Assembly (NCBI GenBank): GCA_934045905.1
Contig: OW203770.1
Span: 186,001-250,000, forward strand
Length of the DNA stretch: 64,000 nt
Source: Leuctra nigra
Lineage: Eukaryota > Arthropoda > Insecta > Plecoptera > Leuctridae
Reading direction: 5' to 3'
The position numbers and the translations under genes are program-made. Under the pieces are notes generated by a model. It saw only the letters and a program-made list of their open reading frames with translations, searched no databases and was not told where the DNA came from. Below are positions 55,001-56,449 of this stretch, piece after piece. Each line of letters begins with the position of its first letter. The first letter of the stretch is position 1.

Positions 55001-55487
55001 TCGTTAATGATCAATAATTAATTGATTTTTGGTGAAATTTTTTATATATTCTTCTTTCGCTGGATGCCGTATGAAATGTAATTTTAAAAATGTGCCAAGT
55101 GATGAACCTAAGTTTGTCTTTTATCTTAATCATGATTAAAATTTCAAATCGATTCGTCAACACAATTTGTCTTCAACCATATCCAAAAAAAGTGTCTGGC
55201 AAAATTGCTTGCACTTGCAGCAGCATTTAAGTTAGTTTAATTATTTGTAGGTAATAATATTTGCAATATTACTGGGATATTGAGTAGGAATCGAATGAGT
55301 ATTTACCATGTTCTTCCAACAGCACGATATTGCCACTGGGGTCCTCGTAGAAGGCGGTGCGTGGGTGAGGGGTGGGTGGGGGGTAGGGGGGCGGCGGAGG
55401 GAACTGGAGGTTGGGGCGACGGCTGGAGGCGGGGGGAGGGTTAGAGAACTGGGCGTAGAACCTCGCGATAGCTTCGTCCCGATCCAT
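885..55487 (-). CDS. ARHGEF10: ARHGEF10-like Rho guanine-nucleotide exchange factor, 22 coding exons
   Basis: Seen: 22 exons on the minus strand join with consistent phases and canonical sites (one GC donor) into 1,402 codons plus stop. Approximate residues: 1-460 N-terminal region with proline-rich and acidic parts; 500-695 DH domain (starts [16 protein letters not shown], contains [19 protein letters not shown], the hallmark alpha-helix of RhoGEFs); 695-900 PH-like region ([14 protein letters not shown]); 930-1402 WD40-like propeller ([26 protein letters not shown], final VIWETKL). Known: ARHGEF10 and ARHGEF10L load GTP on RhoA-type GTPases and act in the cytoplasm on actin contractility; vertebrate members are about 1,280-1,370 residues, close to this length. 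Inference: a full-length, functional orthologue. The ATG in exon 1 sits one base after a splice acceptor, so the 5'UTR is in an upstream exon. Odd: several exon edges are tandemly duplicated, and a gene cluster lies inside intron 5. Confidence 0.93.
1091..1877 (-). other. RhoGEF intron 21
   Basis: AT-rich intron sequence between exons 22 and 21. I see no gene, clear transposon end or strong repeat in it. Confidence 0.6.
1878..2133 (-). CDS. ARHGEF10: RhoGEF coding exon 21
   Basis: A 256-nt exon, acceptor ATTACTTCCAG, donor G|GTACAA. It encodes [39 protein letters not shown] and a basic, Ser-rich stretch ending SSSEDVRIR. The acceptor and first 66 nt are repeated five more times upstream. The next acceptor, at 2,220, is also in frame and would add 29 residues. 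Confidence 0.85.
2060..2592. repeat. 88-bp tandem repeat carrying splice acceptors, six copies
   Basis: The CTCCTGG landmark recurs at 2,131, 2,218, 2,306, 2,394, 2,482 and 2,570, i.e. one 87-bp step and four 88-bp steps. Each unit contains, on the minus strand, an acceptor (TTTACTTCCAG), the first 66 nt of exon 21 and 22 nt of intron. The array grows outward from the exon 21 acceptor into intron 20. Confidence 0.93.
2732..3163. mobile_element. hAT-like non-autonomous element nested in another repeat
   Basis: It begins TAGGCCTGTGCGAGA and ends TTGCACAGCCCTA (imperfect inverted ends), with internal GAGATCGAG-rich sequence. It interrupts a dispersed repeat whose uninterrupted relatives occur at about 33,045 and 51,100. 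Flanks ctttttgc and gtttttgc suggest a 7/8 target duplication if the end is shifted by two bases. Confidence 0.6.
3390..3900. repeat. Dispersed repeat copy (also at 26,930-27,430)
   Basis: Shares long stretches with 26,930-27,430, for example GAGTTTTCAATT and AATTTGGT followed by CACGTTGGTAT. The spurious open frames inside differ between the two copies, so this is non-coding repeat DNA. Confidence 0.65.
4062..4247 (-). CDS. ARHGEF10: RhoGEF coding exon 20 (propeller)
   Basis: A 186-nt phase 0-0 exon, acceptor CTTGTTGCAG. It encodes [20 protein letters not shown] and [17 protein letters not shown], almost identical in pattern to vertebrate [20 protein letters not shown]. The donor AAG|GTGGAA at 4,061 is chosen because it gives the phase exon 21 needs. 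Confidence 0.9.
4248..4962. other. RhoGEF intron 19 with repeat fragments and A-rich tract
   Basis: Contains two degenerate copies (about 4,255-4,365 and 4,550-4,645) of a dispersed repeat recognisable by GAGCTGAAACTT and CACACATTGTAGAAAACA. They are followed by about 260 bp of A-rich low-complexity sequence (4,675-4,940). Confidence 0.6.
4963..5249 (-). CDS. ARHGEF10: RhoGEF coding exon 19 (propeller)
   Basis: A 287-nt exon, acceptor TTTTTTTCCAG, donor GTAAAA. It encodes [58 protein letters not shown] and [12 protein letters not shown]. The ETxxHLQxINxAT motif is diagnostic of ARHGEF10-type RhoGEFs. Confidence 0.95.
5250..5608. other. RhoGEF intron 18, low complexity
   Basis: A/T-rich intron with repeated GGATTTTTCTAAAAAC-like words. 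Nothing else recognised. Confidence 0.5.
5609..5841 (-). CDS. ARHGEF10: RhoGEF coding exon 18 (propeller)
   Basis: A 233-nt exon, acceptor GTGTTCTCAG, donor G|GTGAGT. It encodes [40 protein letters not shown] and [30 protein letters not shown] is a blade strand pair comparable with LGLQDGSILLY in vertebrates. Confidence 0.92.
5842..6218. other. RhoGEF intron 17, low complexity
   Basis: A/T-rich intron with short CTGTCTAAAAA words shared with introns at 5.3 kb and 9 kb. No gene seen. Confidence 0.5.
6219..6412 (-). CDS. ARHGEF10: RhoGEF coding exon 17 (propeller)
   Basis: A 194-nt exon, acceptor GTTATTCCAG, donor AG|GTAGGA. It encodes [20 protein letters not shown] and [20 protein letters not shown], with LWLATSD and VWIGTRDG typical of WD40-like blades. 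Confidence 0.92.
6413..8516. other. RhoGEF intron 16: dispersed repeat split by a hAT-like element
   Basis: About 6,480-6,872 and 8,350-8,495 are two halves of one dispersed repeat that is uninterrupted at 11,390-12,000 (shared AAAGATTT.TAA.GCTGGTATAAAC and ATGTTTTCTA). The element at 6,873-8,349 was inserted between them. Confidence 0.7.
6873..8349. mobile_element. hAT-like non-autonomous transposon (1,477 bp)
   Basis: Ends TAGAGATGGGCCGATACC and, inverted, TAGAGATGGGTCGATACCAC; both ends are rich in GTATCGGTATCG words. An exact 8-bp target duplication CTTTTTTC flanks it (6,865-6,872 and 8,350-8,357), as expected for hAT. No transposase frame is visible. It carries a G run at 7,510-7,523. 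Confidence 0.85.
8517..8669 (-). CDS. ARHGEF10: RhoGEF coding exon 16
   Basis: A 153-nt phase 0-0 exon, acceptor TTACGGCTCAG, donor GTAATT. It encodes [21 protein letters not shown] and then [17 protein letters not shown]. This matches the family's end of the PH-like region (W-x-x-L-x-x-A-K-L) and the entry into the propeller. Confidence 0.92.
8670..9699. other. RhoGEF intron 15 with exon 15 duplicate
   Basis: Holds the partial exon 15 copy and many GTCTAAAAA / CCTTTGGATTTTT low-complexity words (8,960-9,070 and 9,340-9,600). No separate gene seen. Confidence 0.6.
9117..9238 (-). pseudogene. Partial duplicate of RhoGEF exon 15
   Basis: This copies the 3' two thirds of exon 15 ([16 protein letters not shown] to PRVKQ) with an open frame, mostly synonymous changes and a canonical donor CAG|GTGCGT. 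The 5' third and its acceptor are missing; the sequence diverges at about 9,239. The flanking intron is also duplicated (about 8,945-9,117 against 9,565-9,700). Probably silent, though an AG at the junction (GGTTAAG) could serve as a weak acceptor. Confidence 0.7.
9700..9864 (-). CDS. ARHGEF10: RhoGEF coding exon 15 (non-canonical GC donor)
   Basis: A 165-nt phase 0-0 exon, acceptor GTTATTCCCCAG. It encodes [40 protein letters not shown] and [13 protein letters not shown]. The donor is CAG|GCAAGT, the classic GC-AG intron consensus. Protein and phase continue perfectly into exon 16. A partial duplicate with a GT donor lies at 9,117-9,238. Confidence 0.88.
10364..10904. mobile_element. hAT-like non-autonomous element (541 bp)
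   Basis: Starts TAGAGGTCGGATTCGGGTA and ends CTAACTGACCTCTA, with sub-terminal TACCCGGGTACCC repeats at both ends. An exact 8-bp target duplication GTAATGAC flanks it (10,356-10,363 and 10,905-10,912). It lies in RhoGEF intron 14. Confidence 0.88.
11103..11282 (-). CDS. ARHGEF10: RhoGEF coding exon 14 (PH-like region)
   Basis: A 180-nt phase 0-0 exon, acceptor ATCGTCTAG, donor GTAAAT. It encodes [20 protein letters not shown] and [26 protein letters not shown] in sequence; vertebrate members have a related helix ending ISTLHGTYQ. Its first 15 nt are duplicated upstream at 11,344-11,358. Confidence 0.9.
11344..11358 (-). other. Candidate 15-nt in-frame microexon
   Basis: GTCCTGAACTCTCAT (minus strand) is flanked by acceptor TTGCTATTAG and a perfect donor GTAAGT. 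It copies the first 15 nt of exon 14 (VLDSH becomes VLNSH) and is phase 0-0, so inclusion would insert five residues without changing the frame. The intron to exon 14 would be 61 nt. Use is unproven. Confidence 0.4.
11390..12000. repeat. Dispersed repeat, uninterrupted copy
   Basis: Begins near CCGGGCGGCGCAAAACATT and ends near CAGCTCTTTATCTGTTATAG. Related copies lie at 6,480-8,495 (split by the hAT element), 4,255-4,645 and about 39,960-40,170. A TTTGCGC(G/C)(A/G)CCCGG terminus recurs at 8,480-8,492 and 40,157-40,170. Probably a DNA-transposon-derived family. Confidence 0.6.
12054..12177 (-). CDS. ARHGEF10: RhoGEF coding exon 13 (PH-like region)
   Basis: A 124-nt exon, acceptor TTTGTTTGTTCAG, donor GTCAGT. 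It encodes [20 protein letters not shown] and [23 protein letters not shown] followed by a K-W-x-V-P strand is the typical PH-like core of ARHGEF10 proteins. Confidence 0.93.
12240..12690. other. RhoGEF intron 12, A-rich tandem low complexity
   Basis: A-rich intron with irregular repeats of AAAGATTTTCCAAAAATA-like words (12,340-12,665). The long open frames in it come from biased composition only. Confidence 0.7.
12691..12950 (-). CDS. ARHGEF10: RhoGEF coding exon 12 (DH end, PH-like start)
   Basis: A 260-nt exon, acceptor TTTGTCCCCAG, donor AG|GTAAAA. It encodes [40 protein letters not shown], then the linker into the PH-like region ([20 protein letters not shown]). This closely parallels the vertebrate [20 protein letters not shown] segment. 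Confidence 0.95.
13165..13596. mobile_element. TA-flanked MITE (about 430 bp)
   Basis: Inverted ends ATAATAGGGAAGTCTC near 13,164 and GAGACTTCCCTATTAT ending near 13,595, with TA at each border, as for Tc1/mariner-type elements. No coding capacity. Confidence 0.7.
13740..14436. mobile_element. TA-flanked MITE with 28-bp inverted ends
   Basis: TACCGTATTAACTCGTGTAT at 13,740 and its exact reverse complement ending at 14,436; the identity runs through AAGACGCA (28 bp). A second AAGACGCA word repeat sits just inside the left end. A Tc1/mariner-like non-autonomous element in RhoGEF intron 11. Confidence 0.85.
14583..14675 (-). CDS. ARHGEF10: RhoGEF coding exon 11 (DH core helix)
   Basis: A 93-nt phase 0-0 exon, acceptor TTGTTTTCAG, donor GTGAGT. 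It encodes [20 protein letters not shown] and [11 protein letters not shown], the most conserved RhoGEF helix, which contacts the switch regions of the Rho GTPase. Confidence 0.95.
14981..15122 (-). CDS. ARHGEF10: RhoGEF coding exon 10 (DH domain)
   Basis: A 142-nt exon, acceptor GTTTATTCCAG, donor GTAAAT. It encodes [20 protein letters not shown] and [13 protein letters not shown] through ALAEFFK, which aligns by eye with the vertebrate [20 protein letters not shown] segment. Confidence 0.94.
15500..15770. repeat. GATGATTAAGG minisatellite and 151-bp exon duplication
   Basis: 15,530-15,620 is a run of GATGATTA-type units. The same words (GATTATAGATGATTAAGGGA) flank both copies of exon 9, so the roughly 151-bp duplication of exon 9 probably arose by recombination between them. 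Confidence 0.7.
15619..15737 (-). CDS. Duplicate of DH exon 9 (possible alternative exon)
   Basis: This copy repeats exon 9 from [13 protein letters not shown] onward with near-identical sequence and its own donor (AG|GTAAAT). A candidate acceptor TAATCATCAG sits exactly at the duplication edge and would give a phase 0-2 exon lacking the first 12 residues of exon 9. Used alone it keeps the frame; used together with exon 9 it breaks it. It may be a mutually exclusive exon or a silent duplicate. Confidence 0.5.
15770..15924 (-). CDS. ARHGEF10: RhoGEF coding exon 9 (DH domain)
   Basis: A 155-nt exon, acceptor GTTATTTCAG, donor GTAATC, phase 0 in and phase 2 out. It encodes [20 protein letters not shown] then [20 protein letters not shown] and [12 protein letters not shown] conserved region 2. 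A 119-nt partial duplicate lies just downstream at 15,619-15,737; only one of the two can be spliced in without a frameshift. Confidence 0.92.
15925..16728. other. RhoGEF intron 8
   Basis: AT-rich intron with low-complexity A/T words. No gene or clear element seen. Confidence 0.5.
16729..16919 (-). CDS. ARHGEF10: RhoGEF coding exon 8 (start of DH domain)
   Basis: A 191-nt exon, acceptor CTATGTCCAG, donor GTGAGT. It begins [20 protein letters not shown], continues with a proline-rich linker, then enters the DH domain with [20 protein letters not shown] and LQRLVN (conserved region 1 of RhoGEFs). Confidence 0.93.
17440..17615 (-). CDS. ARHGEF10: RhoGEF coding exon 7
   Basis: A 176-nt exon, acceptor ATCTTCTCAG. 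It encodes [20 protein letters not shown] and [18 protein letters not shown], matching the basic pre-DH segment of the family. A second donor 18 nt downstream (exon end 17,422) is also in phase 1 and would add GEYYVT; both are plausible. Confidence 0.87.
17739..18049. repeat. AT-rich inverted repeat, about 150-bp arms
   Basis: CCAGAAAAACCTGTATGAAA at 17,739 and its reverse complement ending at 18,049. The arms pair through AT-rich sequence around a T run at 17,891-17,906. It lies in RhoGEF intron 6 next to exon 6 and would form a long hairpin in the pre-mRNA. Confidence 0.85.
18146..18293 (-). CDS. ARHGEF10: RhoGEF coding exon 6
   Basis: A 148-nt exon, acceptor TGTGATTGCAG, donor AA|GTAGGT. 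It encodes an acidic, Ser-rich segment ([40 protein letters not shown]). In-frame continuation past the donor hits a stop at once, which fixes the exon end. A comparable acidic linker precedes the DH domain in vertebrate ARHGEF10L. Confidence 0.85.
18370..18752. mobile_element. TTAA-flanked foldback MITE, copy 1
   Basis: Two arms of about 185 bp (GAGTTTTTAAATCGATTTTT on the left, its complement on the right) meet near 18,557. TTAA flanks both ends (18,366-18,369 and 18,753-18,756) and the ends read AGGGCT/AGCCCT. This is typical of piggyBac-type MITEs. Confidence 0.82.
19200..19280 (+). mobile_element. tRNA-derived SINE fragment
   Basis: CCTGCTAATAGGCCACGACC and CGCCTCCTTCC match the body of the SINE at 42.7 kb. 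The tRNA-like head is missing. Confidence 0.6.
20200..20891 (+). mobile_element. 3' end of a retroelement with stem-loop and poly(A)
   Basis: Near the 3' end GCCCCGCAGTCAAGCCA can pair with TGGCTTTGTGGGGC (20,794-20,829) across a short T loop. A poly(A) tract follows at about 20,875-20,890. A 3' stem-loop plus A tail fits a LINE or SINE tail recognised by reverse transcriptase. The 119-codon open frame inside (20,320-20,679) matches nothing I know. Confidence 0.45.
21316..23097. repeat. 89-bp satellite, 20 copies, each a hairpin
   Basis: AACATCACGTAACAGTGAAG recurs 20 times at about 89-bp spacing. Each unit contains GATATCAACAGGTGGTT, about 23 nt of loop, and AACCACCTGTTGATAT, an almost perfect 16-17 bp inverted repeat. 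Copies differ at few sites (AGGAAG/AGTAAG, GCC/GGC), so the array is recently homogenised. The flanks are unique. Confidence 0.95.
23806..24065 (-). mobile_element. tRNA-derived SINE, near full length
   Basis: On the minus strand it reads tRNA-like box A (TGGCTGAGTGGTTAACGCTC) and box B (GGTTCAATTCCC), then GACTGGGGTTTTTTCGTGG and a tail ending AGCCTCGCTGCAGAACAG. It matches 42,706-43,255 without the insertion seen there. Confidence 0.85.
24185..24211. repeat. Homopolymer C tract
   Basis: About 25 consecutive C with one A. A place where assembly length may be wrong. Confidence 0.8.
24335..24645. repeat. 107-bp tandem repeat, about three copies
   Basis: GTGTACAGTCAGAACACGTA begins copies at 24,335, 24,442 and (GTGTATAG variant) 24,549. 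The third copy is the most diverged. Short open frames through it are a by-product of the unit. Confidence 0.9.
25293..25490. repeat. Inverted repeat, about 90-bp arms
   Basis: GGCTCTGCTTTCTAAGAAAA on the left and its complement on the right pair around CAACAATAGGTAAAAC. A small foldback element (MITE). Confidence 0.85.
26930..27430. repeat. Dispersed repeat copy (pair of 3,390-3,900)
   Basis: Same order of words as the copy at 3.4-3.9 kb, including CATGGGAGGTATAGGAAAAT and GCTCACGTTGGTAT. Diverged and non-coding. Confidence 0.65.
28225..28345 (-). mobile_element. tRNA-derived SINE fragment
   Basis: ACAGTTCTGCAGCTAGGCTA and CTTCCCACCATTTGCCTC match the SINE tail and body in minus orientation, with internal deletions. 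Confidence 0.6.
28786..29165. mobile_element. TTAA-type foldback MITE, copy 2
   Basis: Same two-arm structure as 18,370-18,752; TTAA is present at the right end (29,166-29,169), while the left terminus is lost or mutated. The loop lies near 28,975. Confidence 0.8.
29440..29770. repeat. Copy of TTAA-ended dispersed element
   Basis: Shares AACCGGCGCCTAATAACAAG and AAACGGCCGAGCGCTTGTTT with the longest copy at 50,193-51,205. Other partial copies: about 3,170-3,330, 33,045-33,290, 33,600-33,830, 39,210-39,670 and 54,940-55,230. Confidence 0.65.
30017..30500. repeat. CT-rich minisatellite
   Basis: Irregular units of CTCTCTTGCTCTTATTGCAT plus TACATATAGGG, mixed with pure CT runs. The 85-codon open frame here is an artefact of the repeat. 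Confidence 0.85.
31207..31640. repeat. 62-bp tandem repeat, seven copies
   Basis: Unit GAACCATAAGGCTCATTTTA ... CGCCCTTATAGATCGCATTT recurs every 61-62 bp. The middle copies are almost identical and the outer ones diverge. It sits about 0.5 kb upstream of the nested secreted-protein gene 1. Confidence 0.9.
32090..32183 (+). promoter_or_regulatory. Predicted core promoter of nested gene 1
   Basis: The block TCTCTAATGAAGTAATATTT and the initiator-like TCAGTTT (32,152-32,158), 32 nt before ATG, recur upstream of gene 2; the initiator position also recurs in the third copy. TCAGTTT fits the arthropod Inr consensus. No convincing TATA box lies 30 bp upstream. Confidence 0.5.
32184..34508 (+). CDS. 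Nested gene 1: small secreted protein with sequon repeats, 3 exons
   Basis: Exons 32,184-32,232, 32,909-32,998 and 34,027-34,508 join in phase 1 at both introns (donors GTAAGT and GTTTGT, acceptors TTGATTTCAG) to give 206 residues. Seen: signal peptide [16 protein letters not shown]; two C-x8-C pairs ([20 protein letters not shown]); then a C-terminal half of 7-residue units NxT(N/K/Q)GAT, 15 units each with an N-x-T glycosylation sequon, ending ITAKG. AATAAA follows at about 34,541. Inference: secreted, heavily N-glycosylated, mucin-like. It belongs to a plus-strand tandem family inside a RhoGEF intron. I do not recognise the family; insect saliva, venom, accessory-gland or gut-lining proteins are all possible. 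Confidence 0.82.
34196..34493 (+). repeat. 21-bp coding minisatellite (N-x-T-x-G-A-T)
   Basis: Units of GGGGCTACAAATGTTACTAA type, about 14 copies, in frame with gene 1. Every unit keeps the N-x-T sequon; variation falls on the x positions and on N/K/Q. One unit has E for G. Confidence 0.95.
34870..36765 (+). mobile_element. 5'-truncated LINE (jockey/CR1-like group)
   Basis: Contains the reverse transcriptase open frame, a short 3'UTR and a TTGAT-repeat tail (36,733-36,765) after AATAAATTGATT. The endonuclease domain and ORF1 are missing, so the copy is 5' truncated, as is usual for LINEs. It sits between nested genes 1 and 2. Confidence 0.9.
34881..36500 (+). CDS. LINE reverse transcriptase (C-terminal two thirds of ORF2)
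   Basis: 539 open codons. Seen: the RT entry [11 protein letters not shown] and [85 protein letters not shown]; catalytic [10 protein letters not shown] (FADD box); and a C-terminal [18 protein letters not shown] segment. Known: such RTs copy element RNA at a nicked target. The reading frame is uninterrupted, which suggests recent insertion, but the 5' truncation (no endonuclease) makes it non-autonomous. The apparent start codon has no meaning. Confidence 0.93.
   Translation: MKFERGNSIFFFPTMASDIIKVVQSLKNKCSTGVDDISVSLIKKCIKHVAEVLSHVYNEFITEGVFPDRLKIAKIIPLYKKGDKLKLGNYRPISLLPAFSKIFEKIMCRNITSFLDKFSILSDRQNGFRQNRSTSSTIHNFLQLITDALDNHEHQLGVFCDLTKAFDCVDHKILITKLNHYGFKGNALHLMESYLTDRSHITEIKYFDDENMESIYASKPAIITCGVPQGSILGPLLFILFINDLPFSIDNSELFADDTSILIKESTFEKLIDSAEQSINETSIWLKTNKLILNTDKTNFIQFHTTQKSKSLKRVTSVNNTLDMTNISSVCHTKFLGLTIDENLSWSRHCSTIASKLNSACFAIRTIKSLSDTKTAKLVYHSNFETHLRYGIEFWGLSPHAHKLFIIQKRALRSMCGARTKDNVIPHCKELFQVHNILTFYSLYLLEAISLIKRNITTQVFNTSVHNHDTRGKDNIHTKGYNLSISQKNSTYINAKFYNRLPIRIKSIERFKHFKHELKTLLTQKAYYSINEFVEDNSL
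36766..37078 (-). mobile_element. 5S rRNA-derived SINE
   Basis: On the minus strand it starts CCAACGGCTGGTGTGTTGGA and contains GGTTCTCGTTAGATCACCGA, GGTTAAGCAACATTGAGCGC and TTGGATGGGTGACC, which match the 5S rRNA internal promoter (box A, intermediate element, box C). A body (GACGGTGTGACA in plus-strand reading) and a 3' end TACCGGGTTTC follow. It abuts the LINE tail-to-tail. Confidence 0.85.
37585..37667 (+). promoter_or_regulatory. Predicted core promoter of nested gene 2
   Basis: Shares TCTCTAATGAAGTAAT and TTTTACTGC with gene 1. TCAGTTT at 37,636-37,642 is again exactly 32 nt before the conserved start codon (37,668). TATAAATA (37,627-37,634) lies too close to that initiator to act as its TATA box. 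Confidence 0.5.
37668..41068 (+). CDS. Nested gene 2: small secreted mucin-like protein, 5 exons
   Basis: Exons 37,668-37,719, 38,605-38,631, 39,146-39,205, 40,197-40,304 and 40,803-41,068 all join in phase 1 and sum to 513 nt (170 residues). Seen: signal peptide [17 protein letters not shown]; short linkers ([29 protein letters not shown]); one C-x8-C pair ([10 protein letters not shown]); then Thr/Ser/Glu/Pro repeats of GASEVTE and GATTAP units ending NVTQKG. AATAAA at about 41,092. An upstream in-frame ATG (37,653) would add MKKAR; I prefer the second because its distance from the initiator equals that of gene 1. The Thr/Ser-rich repeat suggests O-glycosylation. The exon pattern and C-x8-C make it a paralogue of gene 1. 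Function unknown. Confidence 0.8.
40880..41040 (+). repeat. 21-bp coding minisatellite in gene 2
   Basis: Units GAAGTTACTGAGGGGGCTAC (and GCTTCA variants), about seven copies, in frame with gene 2. It corresponds to the GGGGCTACA unit of gene 1 but encodes EVTEGA(T/S) instead of sequons. Confidence 0.9.
42680..43260 (+). mobile_element. tRNA-derived SINE with snap-back 5' end and internal MITE
   Basis: Head: TGGCTGAGTGGTTAACGCTC (box A, serine/leucine tRNA-like) and GGTTCGATTCCCGC (box B), then GACTGGGGTTTTTTCGTGG, CCTACTAATAGGC, and a tail ending TTAGCCTCGCTGCAGAACAG. A unit starting ATCCTGC and ending GCAGGAT (about 42,848-43,130) interrupts the body between two TATAGGC/AATAGGC words. The 17 bases before the head (42,680-42,696) are the exact reverse complement of 42,706-42,722. 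Confidence 0.85.
43707..43860 (+). mobile_element. Half copy of the TTAA foldback MITE
   Basis: TTAA (43,703-43,706), then AGAGGGCTGAGCAGTAAGCG and the left arm up to TAAGTTATTAG; the right arm is missing. It lies in intron 2 of the decayed nested gene. Confidence 0.75.
44663..45110 (+). mobile_element. hAT-like element, truncated copy
   Basis: Starts TAGTGATGGC and shares long stretches with 50,270-50,746 (GGGCATACTTGGGATGCATA, CATTTACCACTCAG words in either orientation). The far inverted end is missing. It lies just upstream of the last exon of the decayed nested gene. Confidence 0.6.
45854..46041 (-). CDS. ARHGEF10: RhoGEF coding exon 5
   Basis: A 188-nt exon, acceptor GTATTCCTCCAG, donor GTAGGA, phase 2 in and phase 1 out. 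It encodes [20 protein letters not shown] and a basic tail ([18 protein letters not shown]). The phases join exactly with exon 4 at 47 kb and exon 6 at 18 kb across the 27.6-kb intron, which supports the linkage. Confidence 0.82.
46249..46798. mobile_element. hAT-like non-autonomous element (550 bp)
   Basis: Ends TAGGGGTGTGCGAATATTCG and, on the right, ACTATTCGCACACCCCTA; TATTCGAA words lie near both ends. Flanks AAAAATAG and ACAAATAG form a 7/8 target duplication. In RhoGEF intron 4. Confidence 0.83.
47317..47447 (-). CDS. ARHGEF10: RhoGEF coding exon 4
   Basis: A 131-nt exon with acceptor TTTGTTCCCAG and donor GTAAAC, phase 0 in and phase 2 out. It encodes [18 protein letters not shown] through PDLLEDLLR. 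Three further copies of its acceptor and 5' part lie immediately upstream (47,448-47,910). Only the copy at 47,447 reads in frame to the donor, so I chose it. Confidence 0.8.
47430..47910. repeat. 121-bp tandem repeat carrying exon 4 acceptors, four copies
   Basis: Acceptor positions 47,447, 47,568, 47,689 and 47,810 are exactly 121 bp apart. Each unit holds TTGTTTGCTCCCAG plus about 100 nt of exon 4-like coding sequence with a 16-nt internal deletion relative to the true exon. It extends from exon 4 into intron 3. Confidence 0.93.
47940..49258. mobile_element. 1.3-kb foldback element (arms about 650 bp)
   Basis: Starts GGCTCATTCCATTCTACTTC and ends with the exact complement; the two arms are nearly identical all the way to a centre near 48,606 (CACCTGGAAATGCACGTGAA). 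AAAA and AACTTAACAAAAC words flank both sides. No protein is encoded. It sits at the outer edge of the 121-bp array. Confidence 0.92.
49259..49952. other. RhoGEF intron 3, remainder
   Basis: AT-rich low complexity, plus a short exon 4-like relic at about 49,617-49,650 (TTCATCCCGCACTCTGCGAT) that again copies exon 4 sequence. No gene seen. Confidence 0.5.
49953..50096 (-). CDS. ARHGEF10: RhoGEF coding exon 3
   Basis: A 144-nt phase 0-0 exon between acceptor GATGTTTCAG and donor GTCAGT. It encodes [17 protein letters not shown] and then a Tyr/Glu-rich stretch ([18 protein letters not shown]) that resembles the acidic, tyrosine-containing N-terminal region of vertebrate ARHGEF10L (xEEDVIYDDV type). 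Confidence 0.85.
50193..51205. mobile_element. TTAA-flanked DNA element, host of a nested hAT element
   Basis: TTAA borders (50,189-50,192 and 51,206-51,209). Ends read GGTGCTGCAAGCGCGAGCG and, inverted, GGTGATACTAGCGCTCGG. The body (GTCTCCAATCGTATCGGAAA, AACCGGCGCCTAATTAACGA) recurs at several other sites in the window. Non-autonomous. Confidence 0.72.
50270..50746. mobile_element. hAT-like non-autonomous element, nested
   Basis: Ends TAGTGATGGCAATTTTC and GGTGCCATCACTA. An exact 8-bp target duplication GGTAGACC lies at 50,262-50,269 and 50,747-50,754. Sub-terminal AAAATTTTCA words recur at both ends. Inserted within the TTAA-flanked element. Confidence 0.9.
51242..51640. repeat. 148-bp tandem repeat, 2.7 copies
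   Basis: ACTACATATGAAAAACAATT starts copies at 51,242, 51,390 and 51,538. The copies are almost identical, so the array is young. In RhoGEF intron 2. Confidence 0.92.
51650..52866. other. RhoGEF intron 2, remainder
   Basis: AT-rich intron with a G run at 52,280-52,291 and three GGGGGGATGG-type words at 52,235-52,640 from a G-rich element tail. No gene seen. Confidence 0.5.
52867..53282 (-). CDS. ARHGEF10: RhoGEF coding exon 2
   Basis: This 416-nt exon has acceptor TTCTTCTAG and donor GTGAGT. It encodes an acidic and charged N-terminal region ([20 protein letters not shown]) with no domain I recognise. It contains a 7-residue FNNVNV(E/D) repeat, four units, from a 21-bp coding minisatellite at about 52,946-53,035. 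It enters in phase 1 and leaves in phase 0, matching its neighbours. Confidence 0.85.
52946..53035 (-). repeat. 21-bp coding repeat in RhoGEF exon 2
   Basis: Plus-strand words CGTTCACGTTATTAAA repeat every 21 bp, giving FNNVNV(E/D) four times plus partial units in the protein. The number of units is likely to vary between individuals. Confidence 0.88.
53283..55306. other. RhoGEF intron 1
   Basis: AT-rich; contains a diverged arm of the TTAA foldback MITE (about 54,336-54,480) and a copy of the TTAA-ended dispersed element (54,940-55,230). The 54,815-54,905 and 55,760-55,850 regions share a short inverted stretch around CAAGGATTGATTGTCA. No gene seen. Confidence 0.5.
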
Positions 55488-55488
55488 T
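55307..55488 (-). CDS. ARHGEF10: RhoGEF coding exon 1 (start codon)
   Basis: Acceptor TTCTGTTACAG precedes AATGG, so the ATG (55,487) lies one base into the exon. It encodes [16 protein letters not shown] followed by a proline-rich stretch and ends ...EEHG at donor GTAAAT, phase 1. The start is the only ATG in this frame before the conserved downstream exons. The protein could begin further upstream if a coding exon was missed. Confidence 0.82.
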
Positions 55489-56414
55489 CTGTAACAGAAA
55501 TCATTTCAATCAGAATGAAAACAGACAGCGATTTAGAAACAAGTTACCAACAAAATAGCATAATTTACATGGTTTAAAATCTGTGTTTAAAATCTTTTAC
55601 AGAATAGAACGTGCTTTATAAAACATTTCACCATCAAATTGTCTTGTTTGTACCTACAGTAAAATTTCTACGAAGAAAAGATTTTATAGGGTATTTTACC
55701 GTGTAAATGGGGCTTAGGTAATAATGGCCTTAAATGTACACTCGACAATTCATAAAACGGTATTTGAACGAAACAGATTGGCTGCTGGTCAGGTTCCATG
55801 ACAATCAATCCTTGTTATTATCAATGAAATCAGAGCTCACCTACTAGAGGTAGATGATGAGTAAGTTAAGTATAGACTTCATCAGATGATTCCATTACAT
55901 TTTTTTCAGACAATCCATTTCTTTCAAATACCATTTCATGAATTGCCGAGTGTACCTACACAAGATTATTTATAAAATATACCTAGAAAATTTTATGAAG
56001 AAATCTATTATTTAGCTGTAAGTTGCATTGACTCGGTAAATCTACGTAAAACAAATTCTAGGTTGTTCAATATGACGAAGAAAATCACAATATTCCGAAA
56101 AATTAAGTAATGGACACCAGTTTAAACTTTAAACACAAGAAAAAATTAGAAGTGAAAAAAAAATACCGACCTACAAAATAATTATATTCAACATGAAAAA
56201 AAATTACCGGCTATAAATTAGGAAAAAATTTACTATATGCTCATTTCAGTGCATAATAAATTACCTATTGGAGCCCTGACAGGTTGATAAACTCTCTATG
56301 GATAAACTAAAGACAACTAGGTAAACATAATCTGTCCTGCTGTATTTTAAACTAGGAAAACGCTCAGTGTAACGCGTTGATGAGCGAGCACGGGTATGTG
56401 CAAATTCTCGAACC

Positions 56415-56449
<35 letters not shown>

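Noticed and set aside
55308..55577. Gly-rich plus-strand frame
   Set aside because: Antisense of the proline-rich RhoGEF exon 1.
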